Assembly (NCBI GenBank): GCA_030648295.1
Contig: JAUSID010000253.1
Span: forward strand, 1-64,000
Direction: 5' to 3'
Length of the DNA stretch: 64,000 bases
Source of the DNA: Opitutaceae bacterium
GTDB lineage: Bacteria; Verrucomicrobiota; Verrucomicrobiia; Opitutales; Opitutaceae
The position numbers and the translations under genes are program-made. Under the pieces are notes generated by a model. The model was not told the origin of the DNA. It did not search any database and was given only the letters and a program-made list of their open reading frames with translations. Shown here in pieces: positions 36,301 through 44,175 of this stretch (its first letter is position 1; each line of letters begins with the position of its first letter).

Positions 36301-36772
36301 AAGTCGGTGAGGACAGCCCGCGGGAGCGGCTTGCCGCCTGGGGTTCATGGCGTGCCCCGTTGGCCGACGGCCGCTCGTTGTTCACATCCGCCCCGATGTC
36401 GGCGAAATTGCCGCTCGCGCCCGCCGCCTCCATCCCGGTGGCGAACACGAGAATGTCGCTCGAGCTCGTCGCTCCGAGATCCTCCAGGAGATCCTTGGTG
36501 TAAACGGAAATGGCGGCGGCAAGATCCTTGATCGGGGTGTTGACACGTGTGCCCGCCAGAGTGGTCGCGGCCTGGTAGCCGCTGTCGCGATCGGATCGCA
36601 CCACAAAGGGGGACAGGTCGACGACCGCTTCGTCCGTACTCTCAACTCGAGGACTGGCCGGCACCGTGGTCTGCGCCCAGCCTGGGCTGACCGCGAGCAC
36701 TGCGAGGATAAGTGTCGTCCAGGCTGGCACTCTGAATGACGGGGGGAGGTTGATGCGGAGGGTGGAGTTCAT
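33323..36772 (-). CDS. TonB-dependent outer-membrane receptor
   Basis: 1149 residues from ATG 36772 (a GTG nine bases upstream is possible). Signal peptide TLILAVLAVSPGWAQ; then a TonB-box-like DEAVVDLSPFVVRSD and a plug domain starting GYQAATTLAGTRVNTPIKDL, with TVTVNRGPNAALFGVGSPAG. The long beta-barrel ends in TNTFNF with terminal Phe. No CNA-type (SusC) N-terminal domain, which fits the verrucomicrobial receptor group. It imports an oligosaccharide across the outer membrane using TonB energy; the PL6 partner suggests oligo-uronides. Confidence 0.95.
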   Translation of the reverse strand: MNSTLRINLPPSFRVPAWTTLILAVLAVSPGWAQTTVPASPRVESTDEAVVDLSPFVVRSDRDSGYQAATTLAGTRVNTPIKDLAAAISVYTKDLLEDLGATSSSDILVFATGMEAAGASGNFADIGADVNNERPSANGARHEPQAASRSRGLSSPTFTRGYFATSISFDTYNSGTVTVNRGPNAALFGVGSPAGVVDTALLLADLRESRSSVVLRYGSNDSRRRSVDFNRVLVEQKLALRFAALHDREEFNQRPAFEEKKRVYGAVTAKPFRSTTLRANFEAGNTSANRPISFTPYNSASSYWFESGRPSYDWRFYDDPVRNPNSANHGSVTEGFLMANNQAGSQPIIVYSNPTDRAASFGFMGSVASTSANAANAVKNQVFNPVFNRNLLSDSIRFLHTRNVWEIPAGFWTAANVKPGQLPGFVPAGVKAQGYTDYSAFDFADRMLDETSRQSDSFRTFNVTLEQDFWQNHAGLQLAYDRQRIDRRSKNSFFSQGNSNHIYIDTSVTLPNGLANPNLGRPFAVYGQSNWLEKFEEREGKRATGFLKYDFKELGPVRAGWLGRHTLTGFYEESAVNQINYRVPTTVQGEAAEQFSTSALNTIGRRPALLVYMGPSVIGNNNPLRLEPIRIGDVVPGPTADISYFQRQANATDPGQTRVAPARLDEIAGPGSASREVIKSQAAVLQSYWLKENLITTLSWRRDEDFFVSQPIAFTANSANRNDPGQSRFGFNDFSFFGGTPPPFVSKEIKSVGAVLRWPSQWPRWRLPAGLDFSVFFNRSENFTPLGGRVNAFGESWPSPAGKTKEYGFNLSGLQDRLTLRVNWFETSIVGAGSSPTNYTIATVNSVLQTAATWAVEANTNPQLAALRAAQLNLLFSALPANYRDLYDFRVNGTAPGISVSGRLTSGIAGSTDTRDFVAKGTEVDLVFNPTRRWRILANVARQETVQSNSYPFTRRFVATMRPVWDQLANVPRGSYPVGFQPGATLPANTQTYGQWLDINVYVPLTTALATDGSVSAEQRKWRSNLITNYTFGSDSVFGPRLKGFGVGGGVRWQDKVGIGYPAARNPDGSVTIDVAHPYYAPADTSVDAWLSYERAIWQNRIKWKVQLNGRNLLAERDLIPVTVQPWGEIATARIPPERRWYLTNTFNF

Positions 36773-37001
36773 CGCGTTCACAAGGTTTCGGTTCGCGGGC
36801 GGCGCCGGCAGGATGGTCGGTGTCGGCAGCCAAACCCGATGCTTTGCTAAGCCGCCCCGTCCGACTTCACCAGCAAGATCCGGCCGCCTGATTTTGCGCC
36901 GACCGGTGTGAACTCGCAGGATATTTCATAAAACTCGCGCCCAGCCGCAAGGCGCAGGGCTTGCGCCGGCGGGACAAGATGGATCAGCGTCCTCTTCGCG
37001 C

Positions 37002-38336
37002 ATGAAAACATGGCTGCTCCTCCTCGCTGGCCTGGCCGTCACCGAGCTGTCCGCCCAAGTATCATCCGCTTATCTGGCGCTCGGCCCGATGATCGGGCAT
37101 ACCGGTCCGCGCGACACGCGCATCTGGGCCCGGGCGTCGCAGCCGGCCCGGCTCGCCGTCCGGATCGGCACCGACGCCGATCTCGCGAACGCGCGGGTGA
37201 TCGAGGGACCGGCCCTCGGTGGCGACAGCGATTTCATGGGCCACGTAGTGGTCGAAGGACTGCAGCCCACCACGACCTATCATTACGCGATCATCCTCGA
37301 CGGGAAAACGGCGATGGCGCAGCCGTATCCCTCGTTCACGACCGCACCCGAAACCGGCTCGGCGGGAAAGACGCGAGTCGCGTTTTCCTCGTGCGTCGGC
37401 CGCAGCGGATTCATGACGGCGGCGATCTGGGCGGAAATGTCGGCGCGCCCGCGATTCGATCTCCTGCTCATGCTCGGCGACAACACGTACGCCGACTCGA
37501 CCGTGCCCGAGATTCAACGCCGCCATTATTACGACCATCGCGGCACGCTGGGCTATGCGGAGATCACGCGCCGCGTGCCGACGTATGCGATCTGGGACGA
37601 TCACGACTACGGCCCCAACGACTCCGATCGGACGGCGCAGGGAAAAGAGATCTCGTTGCAAACGTTCCAGCAATTCTGGGCCAATCCCGGTTATGGGCAG
37701 CGCGATGATCCGGGCGCGTATTTCAAATTCTCCCGCGGCGATGTCGATTTCTTCATGCTCGACAACCGGTATCACCGCTCGCCGAACCGCGCGCCCGACG
37801 ATGGCACCAAGACGATGCTGGGCGCCGCGCAACTGGCCTGGTTCAAGCGCGAGCTGCTCGCGTCGCGCGCGAAGGTGAAATTGATCGCGAGCGGCAGCGA
37901 GTGGGAGCCCAACGGTCACCTGGACTCATGGACGAGCTTCGGGCGCGAGCGCGACGAAATCTTTGGCTTCATGCGCGAGCACGACGTCCAGGGCGTGATC
38001 CTTCTCTCGGGCGATCGGCATTTCACGGGCGCGTATCAGATTGGTGGACGCTTCATCGAGGTCACGTCCGGGCCGCTCGGCAGCAGGACGACGAACGGCG
38101 TGAACAAGCCCGACATGTTCCTCAACCTGGTGGAGGGAACGATGTGCTCGGTTTTCGACGTCGATACGACGGCCGCGGAGCCACGCGTGACGCTGGAGGT
38201 TTATCGCGGCGGCTTCGGCCGGATCCACGAACGCACCTTGACCTGGGACGAGATCAACGGCCGGACGAAAATCCCCACCCTGCCGCTCCCGCCGCCGGCG
38301 CCGCCCAAGCAGAAGAAAGACGCGGCAAAAAAATAA
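37002..38336 (+). CDS. PhoD-like alkaline phosphatase/phosphodiesterase
   Basis: 444 residues with signal peptide WLLLLAGLAVTELSAQ. An N-terminal FnIII-like domain (TRIWARASQPARLAVRIG, VVEGLQPTTTYHYAI) precedes the metallophosphatase core: FSSCVGRSG, LLMLGDNTYADS (156-163), AIWDDHDYGPNDSD (about 197-208) and ILLSGDRHFTGAY (about 335). These supply the Fe/Ca ligands of the PhoD family. It releases phosphate from phosphodiesters or monoesters. The C-terminus is Pro/Lys-rich (LPLPPPAPPKQKKDAAKK). Divergent from the TonB receptor with a 229-base gap. Confidence 0.9.
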   Translation: MKTWLLLLAGLAVTELSAQVSSAYLALGPMIGHTGPRDTRIWARASQPARLAVRIGTDADLANARVIEGPALGGDSDFMGHVVVEGLQPTTTYHYAIILDGKTAMAQPYPSFTTAPETGSAGKTRVAFSSCVGRSGFMTAAIWAEMSARPRFDLLLMLGDNTYADSTVPEIQRRHYYDHRGTLGYAEITRRVPTYAIWDDHDYGPNDSDRTAQGKEISLQTFQQFWANPGYGQRDDPGAYFKFSRGDVDFFMLDNRYHRSPNRAPDDGTKTMLGAAQLAWFKRELLASRAKVKLIASGSEWEPNGHLDSWTSFGRERDEIFGFMREHDVQGVILLSGDRHFTGAYQIGGRFIEVTSGPLGSRTTNGVNKPDMFLNLVEGTMCSVFDVDTTAAEPRVTLEVYRGGFGRIHERTLTWDEINGRTKIPTLPLPPPAPPKQKKDAAKK

Positions 38337-38354
38337 AGCCCCAGCACTGGCGGT

Positions 38355-38384
38355 GGTGCGGTGACGTCCACCCGTCACCGCACC
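38355..38384. terminator. Bidirectional terminator-like hairpin between convergent genes
   Basis: A perfect 12-bp stem GGTGCGGTGACG / CGTCACCGCACC with loop TCCACC, placed between the phosphatase stop (38336) and the convergent ThuA stop (38456). No T-run follows on either side, so termination strength is uncertain. Confidence 0.55.
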
Positions 38385-38455
38385 AATGATCGGCACTCGC
38401 CGGTGGCCGCGGCGTTCAGAGGCAGGCGATGTGAGTGAGCGACCCGACGCGGCGA

Positions 38456-39472
38456 TCAACGGGTCTTCAGCTCGCGCGTACCCGGCCGGTCGGCGGGCAA
38501 CTCCGACGCTTTGGGCGCGGGGAGCGTGACCTTCCCGGTTGCCGCCCATTCGGTGCCGCGGGCAAAGGTGCTCTGGAACCCGAGCCCGCTCAGCGCCTCG
38601 ACGGCGTGCCCAAGCGCGGTGTGAAACACCCGGCCCTTCCCGTAGGAAATCACCATCAGCATCGGCTCGTGCTCATTCGTCCGATCCGACAGCGCCGAAG
38701 CGAGCACCGTCACATTCTTCGCCGGACCGCGCAGCCCATGGTACAATTCATCCTTGGGGTGAAACCAGCGCGCCGGCAGCCCGCGCGTGATCGGATGTTC
38801 CCGGTCGCGCACGTCGACGATGAACTCGTGTTGCGGCCCGTGCCCGCCACCCGGGCCCGCCGTGGGATCCTTGATCCAGCCGAGGGCGCGCAGGCGCAAA
38901 TAGGGGCCGGACTTTTCATTGCGGCCGCCCCACCCGCCCAGCCCGATGATTTCGTTGTATTCCGGCCAGTCCGGGAACGCGTTGTTCGCCGCATGATAGA
39001 CGACAAAACCGCCGCCGTTTCGCACATAGTCGACGAACGCCGACCGCACGGCATCCGGCCACCGCTCGCCGTTGTAGTTCGAGATGACCACGGCGTACTC
39101 GGAAAACTTCGGCCGCCATTTCGCCCATTCCCCTGATGAGCGCCGTGCGTACTCCACCTCGTCCGCGGCGAGTCGTTTCAACTTCTCCGCGTGCGCGGCT
39201 TTCTGCCCCGCATTGGCGTCCTTCGCGAGCCGCGGTGCTGCCGGCTTCGCCGCGGGTGAGGTGGAGACATCGACCGCGAATTTTCCGCTGCGCTCGAGGA
39301 TTTCCCGCAGCAGTGGAGTCGTCGTGGCCCAGGCGTGATTGTTCTGACCATCGACAATCAGGACTTTGATTTTCGCCGGCGCCGCGGACGCGCCCGCCGA
39401 GCCGAGCGCGAGCACGATCAATACCGCCGCGGCCAGACGACTCGATGCAAGTGGCAGAGTGAAACGGGACAT
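38456..39472 (-). CDS. Secreted ThuA-domain protein
   Basis: 338 residues; signal peptide LAAAVLIVLALGSAGASAAP. The ThuA/GATase-like fold starts IKVLIVDGQNNHAWATTTPL and continues AVVISNYNGERWPDAVRSAF, NGGGFVVYHAANNAFPDW and HPITRGLPARWFHPKDELYH. These match the trehalose utilisation (ThuA) family, common in Planctomycetes and Verrucomicrobia as secreted proteins. Reported members act in disaccharide metabolism, possibly on 3-keto sugars; the substrate is not known here. It has no co-directional neighbour. Confidence 0.9.
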   Translation of the reverse strand: MSRFTLPLASSRLAAAVLIVLALGSAGASAAPAKIKVLIVDGQNNHAWATTTPLLREILERSGKFAVDVSTSPAAKPAAPRLAKDANAGQKAAHAEKLKRLAADEVEYARRSSGEWAKWRPKFSEYAVVISNYNGERWPDAVRSAFVDYVRNGGGFVVYHAANNAFPDWPEYNEIIGLGGWGGRNEKSGPYLRLRALGWIKDPTAGPGGGHGPQHEFIVDVRDREHPITRGLPARWFHPKDELYHGLRGPAKNVTVLASALSDRTNEHEPMLMVISYGKGRVFHTALGHAVEALSGLGFQSTFARGTEWAATGKVTLPAPKASELPADRPGTRELKTR

Positions 39473-39645
39473 GAGCGCAGCGTGACAATGCCGCCGGCGC
39501 GGGCAAGGTTTCCTCCTTCACGTCCCGCGAGGGCGGCGACAAAAGGGCGTGGGCGATGGGACGGGATCATACGGCGGCGGATGGAGTCGCAGAGCGGGGC
39601 GAACAATTCATTCGAAATCCAGTCATTTGAGACCAACTTCGTGAA

Positions 39646-40965
39646 GTGCCCACGCGACTTTTTCTGCCCCTGCTCCTGCTTCGTTGCTGCCCCGCGATGC
39701 TCGCCGCCGATTGGCCGGCGTGGCGCGGACCATCGGGCATCGGGCTCAGCGAGGAAAAGAATCTGCCGGTGAAGTGGAGCACCACCGAAAACGTGAAATG
39801 GCGCGTGACCCTGCCCGAGCCTGGCAATTCCACGCCCATCGTGTCCCGCGGGCGAATCTTCGTCACCCAGGCGGTCGGCGATCGCCGCACGCTCATGTGT
39901 TTTGATCGCACCGACGGCAAACTGGCCTGGCAGCAGGGCGTGACGACGAATGCGAAGGATCCCACGCACGCCACCAATCCGTATTGCTCCGGCTCGCCGG
40001 CGACCGATGGCGAGCACGTGATCGCCGCCTTCGCTTCCGACGGGCTCTTCTGTTTCGATCTCGACGGGAAGGAACTCTGGCGCCGCACCGATCTGGGGCG
40101 ACAGGTTCACATCTGGGGTGGAGCCGCATCGCCGGTCATCCACGGCGATCTTTGTTTTCTCAACTTCGGTCCGGGCGAAATCACCTACCTTCTCGCGGTG
40201 GACAAGCGAACAGGCCGGACCGTCTGGCGGCACGATGAGGCCACCGGCTACGGCCGACCGCCGGCAGCCGACGTGCGCGTCAGCGCCAGCAGCAAGAATG
40301 CCGCGGGGCACAATCAAAAGGTCGCGACCGACATCGGCGCATGGAGCACGCCCGTCATCATGAACGTCGCGGGAGAGGTCCAGTTGCTGGTGAGCTGGCC
40401 GCGCCGACTCGCCGCCTACGATCCGCGGACAGGCCGGGAGCTCTGGAGTTGCTCGGGCCTCAATCCCCTCGTCTATCCGTCGCCGATTTTTGGTGACGGC
40501 ATTGTCGTGGCGATGGGCGGTTACAGTGGCAGCGCGCTCGCCGTCCGCGCCGGCGGCAGCGGAGACATCACGGCCTCACGCCGGCTTTGGCAGCATCCGC
40601 GCACCAGGCAGCGCATCGGTTCCGGTGTCATTCACGAAGGCCGTATCTACATCCACAACGATCCCGGGATCGCGGAATGCTTCGAGCTCGAGTCGGGCAA
40701 ACTCGTCTGGGAGGAGAGGCTCAAAGGTCCCGGCCGCACGGGCGCAAACTGGAGCAGCGTCATGCTCGCAGACGGCAACGGCTACACCATCACGCAGGGC
40801 GGCGATTGCTTTGTCTTCAAGGCCAGTCCGACGTTCGAGCTGGTGTCGGTGAACCCGCTGGGCGAGCGCAGCAATTCCTCCATCGTGCCCAGCGACGGCG
40901 AGCTTTTCATCCGGACGCACCAGGCGTTGTGGTGCATCGCGGAAAAAAAGGCGGACCGGAGCTGA
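39646..40965 (+). CDS. Secreted PQQ-like beta-propeller repeat protein
   Basis: 439 residues from the GTG at 39646, with signal peptide LFLPLLLLRCCPAMLA. The mature N-terminus DWPAWRGPSGIGLSEEKNLP is characteristic of a large planctomycetal/verrucomicrobial family with BamB-like PQQ propeller blades. Blade motifs: LMCFDRTDGKLAWQQGV, FCFDLDGKELWRR, LLAVDKRTGRTVWRH, LAAYDPRTGRELWSC and ECFELESGKLVWEE. The W-docking residues do not prove PQQ binding. Function may be a scaffold or a sugar/alcohol dehydrogenase-like role. Convergent with the second TonB receptor. Confidence 0.85.
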   Translation: MPTRLFLPLLLLRCCPAMLAADWPAWRGPSGIGLSEEKNLPVKWSTTENVKWRVTLPEPGNSTPIVSRGRIFVTQAVGDRRTLMCFDRTDGKLAWQQGVTTNAKDPTHATNPYCSGSPATDGEHVIAAFASDGLFCFDLDGKELWRRTDLGRQVHIWGGAASPVIHGDLCFLNFGPGEITYLLAVDKRTGRTVWRHDEATGYGRPPAADVRVSASSKNAAGHNQKVATDIGAWSTPVIMNVAGEVQLLVSWPRRLAAYDPRTGRELWSCSGLNPLVYPSPIFGDGIVVAMGGYSGSALAVRAGGSGDITASRRLWQHPRTRQRIGSGVIHEGRIYIHNDPGIAECFELESGKLVWEERLKGPGRTGANWSSVMLADGNGYTITQGGDCFVFKASPTFELVSVNPLGERSNSSIVPSDGELFIRTHQALWCIAEKKADRS

Positions 40966-40978
40966 ACGCGAGCCGCGA

Positions 40979-40992
40979 CGCGGCCGGCCGCG
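40979..40992. repeat. Perfect 14-bp palindrome between convergent stops
   Basis: CGCGGCCGGCCGCG, placed in the 39-base gap between two convergent genes, followed by AAAAGTTT. It might be part of a shared terminator. Confidence 0.35.
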
Positions 40993-41004
40993 AAAAGTTT
41001 GGGA

Positions 41005-43983
41005 TCAAAAACGACCGCGCACGCCGCCGACGAAGCCGACGCCCTGGTTCGTCCGGAAAAAGCGCGGGCCGGTGAGGGCGATGTCGGTCCGCGTCGGTTC
41101 ATCGGTGAGGTTCGATATATCGAGGAAAACATCATAGCCGCGACGGATGCCATATTGCATCTTCACATCGATGAACAACCGCTCGTCGGCGTAAACATCG
41201 ACGCCGCCATTGGTGCTCTTGTACTTCAGATCCGTCCAGTTCACGAGCAGCCGCACATCCAGCCCGCGATGCCGGTAGTTGAGCCCGGCGTTGCCGCTGC
41301 GCGGCGCAAGCTGGCCGAGCTTCGTGGTGGTGGTCGTCGTCCCGAAATTGCCGACTGCCTGCAGGTAGGTGAAGTTGGCCACCGCGCCCAGGCCCTTGAA
41401 TGCGCCCGGCAGAAAACTGAACTGATGCTGGTAGCTCGCCTCGATGCCGCGAATGCGGGCGCTGCCGACATTACGCTGCGTCGTCAAAGTATAACCTGCG
41501 TATAACCCCTGCCCGTCCACGCCCTCGGGGCCGACCGTAGCCGAGGTGGAGCGCGAGTAATCGGAGATTTCCTTGAGGAACACCCCGAGGCTGAACTGAC
41601 CCACCGGCTCGAAATACTTTTCGAGGCTCACCTCGAAGTTGTCCGAGATAAACGGCCTCAATTCGGGATTCCCCATCGACACCGTGTTCGTATCGAGATT
41701 CTCCGTTACCGTTGGAATGAGATTCGCCACCGAAGGCCGCGAGATCGCGCGATTGTAGCTGGCGCGCGCGAGGAGGGAGGCAAACGGCTCGTACACGAAA
41801 TGGACGCCCGGGAAGACATTGCGATACTGGCCGCCGTCGGTGTTGCGGCGCACGAAGGAGCGCTGGGCGCGCGCCGCGTTGGCCGCCACCACCGCCGGAT
41901 CGACGCTGGCGCCGCCGACACTGTTGCCGCCCCAGCTCGCGGTGGTGTTGCGCACCCAGGCCGTGCCCTCGGTCTTCGTTTCCTCGACCCGGATGCCACC
42001 GAGCACGCGCACGCGGCCAAGCCGGACGGAGCCCTGGATATAGGCCGCGCTGATCTTCTCGTTGAATTTTCGGTCGTTGTTCTCGGCATTCACGACGCTG
42101 TTGTAGGCATCGGCCGCGGTTTGCCGCCAGTAGCCGGCGGGAGCCTCGGTCGGCCGGGTGGTATAGGGGATCGGGCCGTAGCGGCCGTCGCCTTGTTTGT
42201 AACGGAGATCCGCATACGGCGCGAAATTGTCGTCCGTCGAATTGGGAATCCTGTCCGCGCCCACGAAGGTCCAGGCCGCGTAGTCGCTGATGCCCTGGCG
42301 CGTGTCGTCGGCGTACTTCACCCCGAGCTTGACCGTCGCGGGCACCGGGAGGGCGAACCGCTTGGTGAAATCGGCGCGGAAACCATACAGCTCGTTCGGC
42401 GCCTTGAACGACTGCCGCGTCATGGTCCGGAGGTTGTAGCTGGCCGGGTCGTAGATATCAGGCCCGCCGATCTGCCGGATGAGCGGGTACCATTCATCCT
42501 GGCCGCGCCGATCGATCTCGAATCCGACGCCGGCAGTGGTGATCGCGCGAACGTTGACATTGCCCGGGTAGGAGATGTCGGCCTGCGACATGTTGCCGCG
42601 CACGAGCAGCGTGGCCGAGCGATCGAAGAGCTTGAACTCGGTGCCGCCGTTGAGGGAGAAGTTGCGCGAGTGCTTGGTGAATTCCGGGCCGGAATTGGTG
42701 ATGCCGACCGACGCGGGATGCGGCAGCATGAACGAGTGCTCGTAGGTGCTGTCGGGGGTGAAATTCGCCACGGTGGCCGCGGGATTGCCGAAGCCGCTGC
42801 GATACGCGATCTGATCCATGTCGTTGAAGTTGATCGAGAACTTCAGAAATACGTACGCATCGGGATTCAGCTTGTACTCGGCGCTGACCCCGGCGTTCTG
42901 CGCCTTGGCCGGATACGCGAACTCGCCGGTGCCCCATGCGCGCGTCAGCGGATTGGAGGTATTGGCATTCAGATACGCCTGCGAAAGGCCGGTGTAGACG
43001 TTGCCGGCCGGGCCCTGTTCATCCTGCGTCGTCACCGCCACGCGCTGGCTGTAATTCACCGCCACGCCCAGGTTGTTCCTGGCCCCAAACAGGCTGAACA
43101 CATTGGAATAGGCGAAGGTGAAGAGGTCGAGATCGTCGGCGCGGTCCTTATACGGGCTGTCGTCGAATCCCCGCCTCTTCCAGATCGTGCCCGCCGTGAC
43201 CGTGATCCGCCGCCCGGGCTGATCGAAGGCGCGGCGTGAAACCAGGTTCACGTATCCGGCGACGGCATTGGCGTCCTGGTCCGGCTGCGGCGCCTTGATC
43301 AATTCGACGGACTCGAGATTGCCCGTGCCGAGCTGCTCGATCTGGTAGTCGCGACTGACGGCGGTGCCGGAGGAGCTGGCGCTGCGTTCACCGTCGACCA
43401 TCAGCGACGAGAAGCCGGTGCCCATGCCGCGCATATATAGTGTGCGCACCTCGCCGCCGACGATCTCGGTGGAAATGCCGGGCAGCCGTTGGATCAACTC
43501 GCCCGGGTTCGCCGCGGGATTGCCAAACGTGTCGGTGGCCGCGACCCACTTCGGATTCTCCGCGTGGCGTTGCGTCTGAATGGCGAGGGCATTGCCTTCG
43601 CGCACTCCCGTGACGGCGAACGCATCCATTTTATATATACCGGAGGTCAGCTGCACGTCGCGGACCGCGGCCTGACCCGCCGTGACGGTCACGGGAATCC
43701 TCGCGGCATCGAGGCCGGAGTAACTCACGATCAAGGTGTGCGTTCCTTCCGGCAGCGACAGAGTATAGCCTCCGCCCCGTTCCGTCGTGGTGCTGATTGA
43801 GGTGCCTTCGACCACGACGAGCGCGCCCGGCAGCAGATCGCCGGTGGCCTGGTTGGAGATCAAACCGGAAACGGAACCCCGCCCTGCCGGCTGGGCCAGA
43901 AGGCAGTTCAGGCCGCTCAGCGCACAAATCGCGCCGAAAACGGCGTGGCAAATGATGACCGCACGATGGAGGGGTACGAACAT
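41005..43983 (-). CDS. TonB-dependent receptor with carboxypeptidase-like regulatory domain
   Basis: 992 residues from ATG 43983; the frame extends to 44139 without a signal there. Signal-like region AVIICHAVFGAICALSGLNCLLAQ. Residues about 35-110 form a CarboxypepD_reg-like domain (GSVSGLISNQATGDLLPGAL, GGGYTLSLPEGTHTL). The plug begins near MDAFAVTGVREGNALAIQTQ with LIQRLPGIST, LYMRGMGTG and ESVELIKAPQPDQDANAVAG. The barrel ends VGFVGGVRGRF with terminal Phe. This is the TonB-dependent receptor group linked to glycan uptake (as in Caulobacter-type receptors). No partner enzyme stands directly next to it; the substrate is unknown. Confidence 0.95.
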   Translation of the reverse strand: MFVPLHRAVIICHAVFGAICALSGLNCLLAQPAGRGSVSGLISNQATGDLLPGALVVVEGTSISTTTERGGGYTLSLPEGTHTLIVSYSGLDAARIPVTVTAGQAAVRDVQLTSGIYKMDAFAVTGVREGNALAIQTQRHAENPKWVAATDTFGNPAANPGELIQRLPGISTEIVGGEVRTLYMRGMGTGFSSLMVDGERSASSSGTAVSRDYQIEQLGTGNLESVELIKAPQPDQDANAVAGYVNLVSRRAFDQPGRRITVTAGTIWKRRGFDDSPYKDRADDLDLFTFAYSNVFSLFGARNNLGVAVNYSQRVAVTTQDEQGPAGNVYTGLSQAYLNANTSNPLTRAWGTGEFAYPAKAQNAGVSAEYKLNPDAYVFLKFSINFNDMDQIAYRSGFGNPAATVANFTPDSTYEHSFMLPHPASVGITNSGPEFTKHSRNFSLNGGTEFKLFDRSATLLVRGNMSQADISYPGNVNVRAITTAGVGFEIDRRGQDEWYPLIRQIGGPDIYDPASYNLRTMTRQSFKAPNELYGFRADFTKRFALPVPATVKLGVKYADDTRQGISDYAAWTFVGADRIPNSTDDNFAPYADLRYKQGDGRYGPIPYTTRPTEAPAGYWRQTAADAYNSVVNAENNDRKFNEKISAAYIQGSVRLGRVRVLGGIRVEETKTEGTAWVRNTTASWGGNSVGGASVDPAVVAANAARAQRSFVRRNTDGGQYRNVFPGVHFVYEPFASLLARASYNRAISRPSVANLIPTVTENLDTNTVSMGNPELRPFISDNFEVSLEKYFEPVGQFSLGVFLKEISDYSRSTSATVGPEGVDGQGLYAGYTLTTQRNVGSARIRGIEASYQHQFSFLPGAFKGLGAVANFTYLQAVGNFGTTTTTTKLGQLAPRSGNAGLNYRHRGLDVRLLVNWTDLKYKSTNGGVDVYADERLFIDVKMQYGIRRGYDVFLDISNLTDEPTRTDIALTGPRFFRTNQGVGFVGGVRGRF

Positions 43984-44175
43984 GTGGGGTGGGAGCTGCA
44001 CCGCGAGCACCAGGCCCGGGGGGGAGGGACGCTGATTGGTTACTAAATGTGTGCCGGCCGGTACTTCAAGGGCGCATTGCACTACGTCGCTCAGATCTGC
44101 GGGAATAACACGTGGGGGTGGAACAAGCCGCGGGTACAACTCATTGACCGGCGACCCATGCGAGCTCGTCCACCC

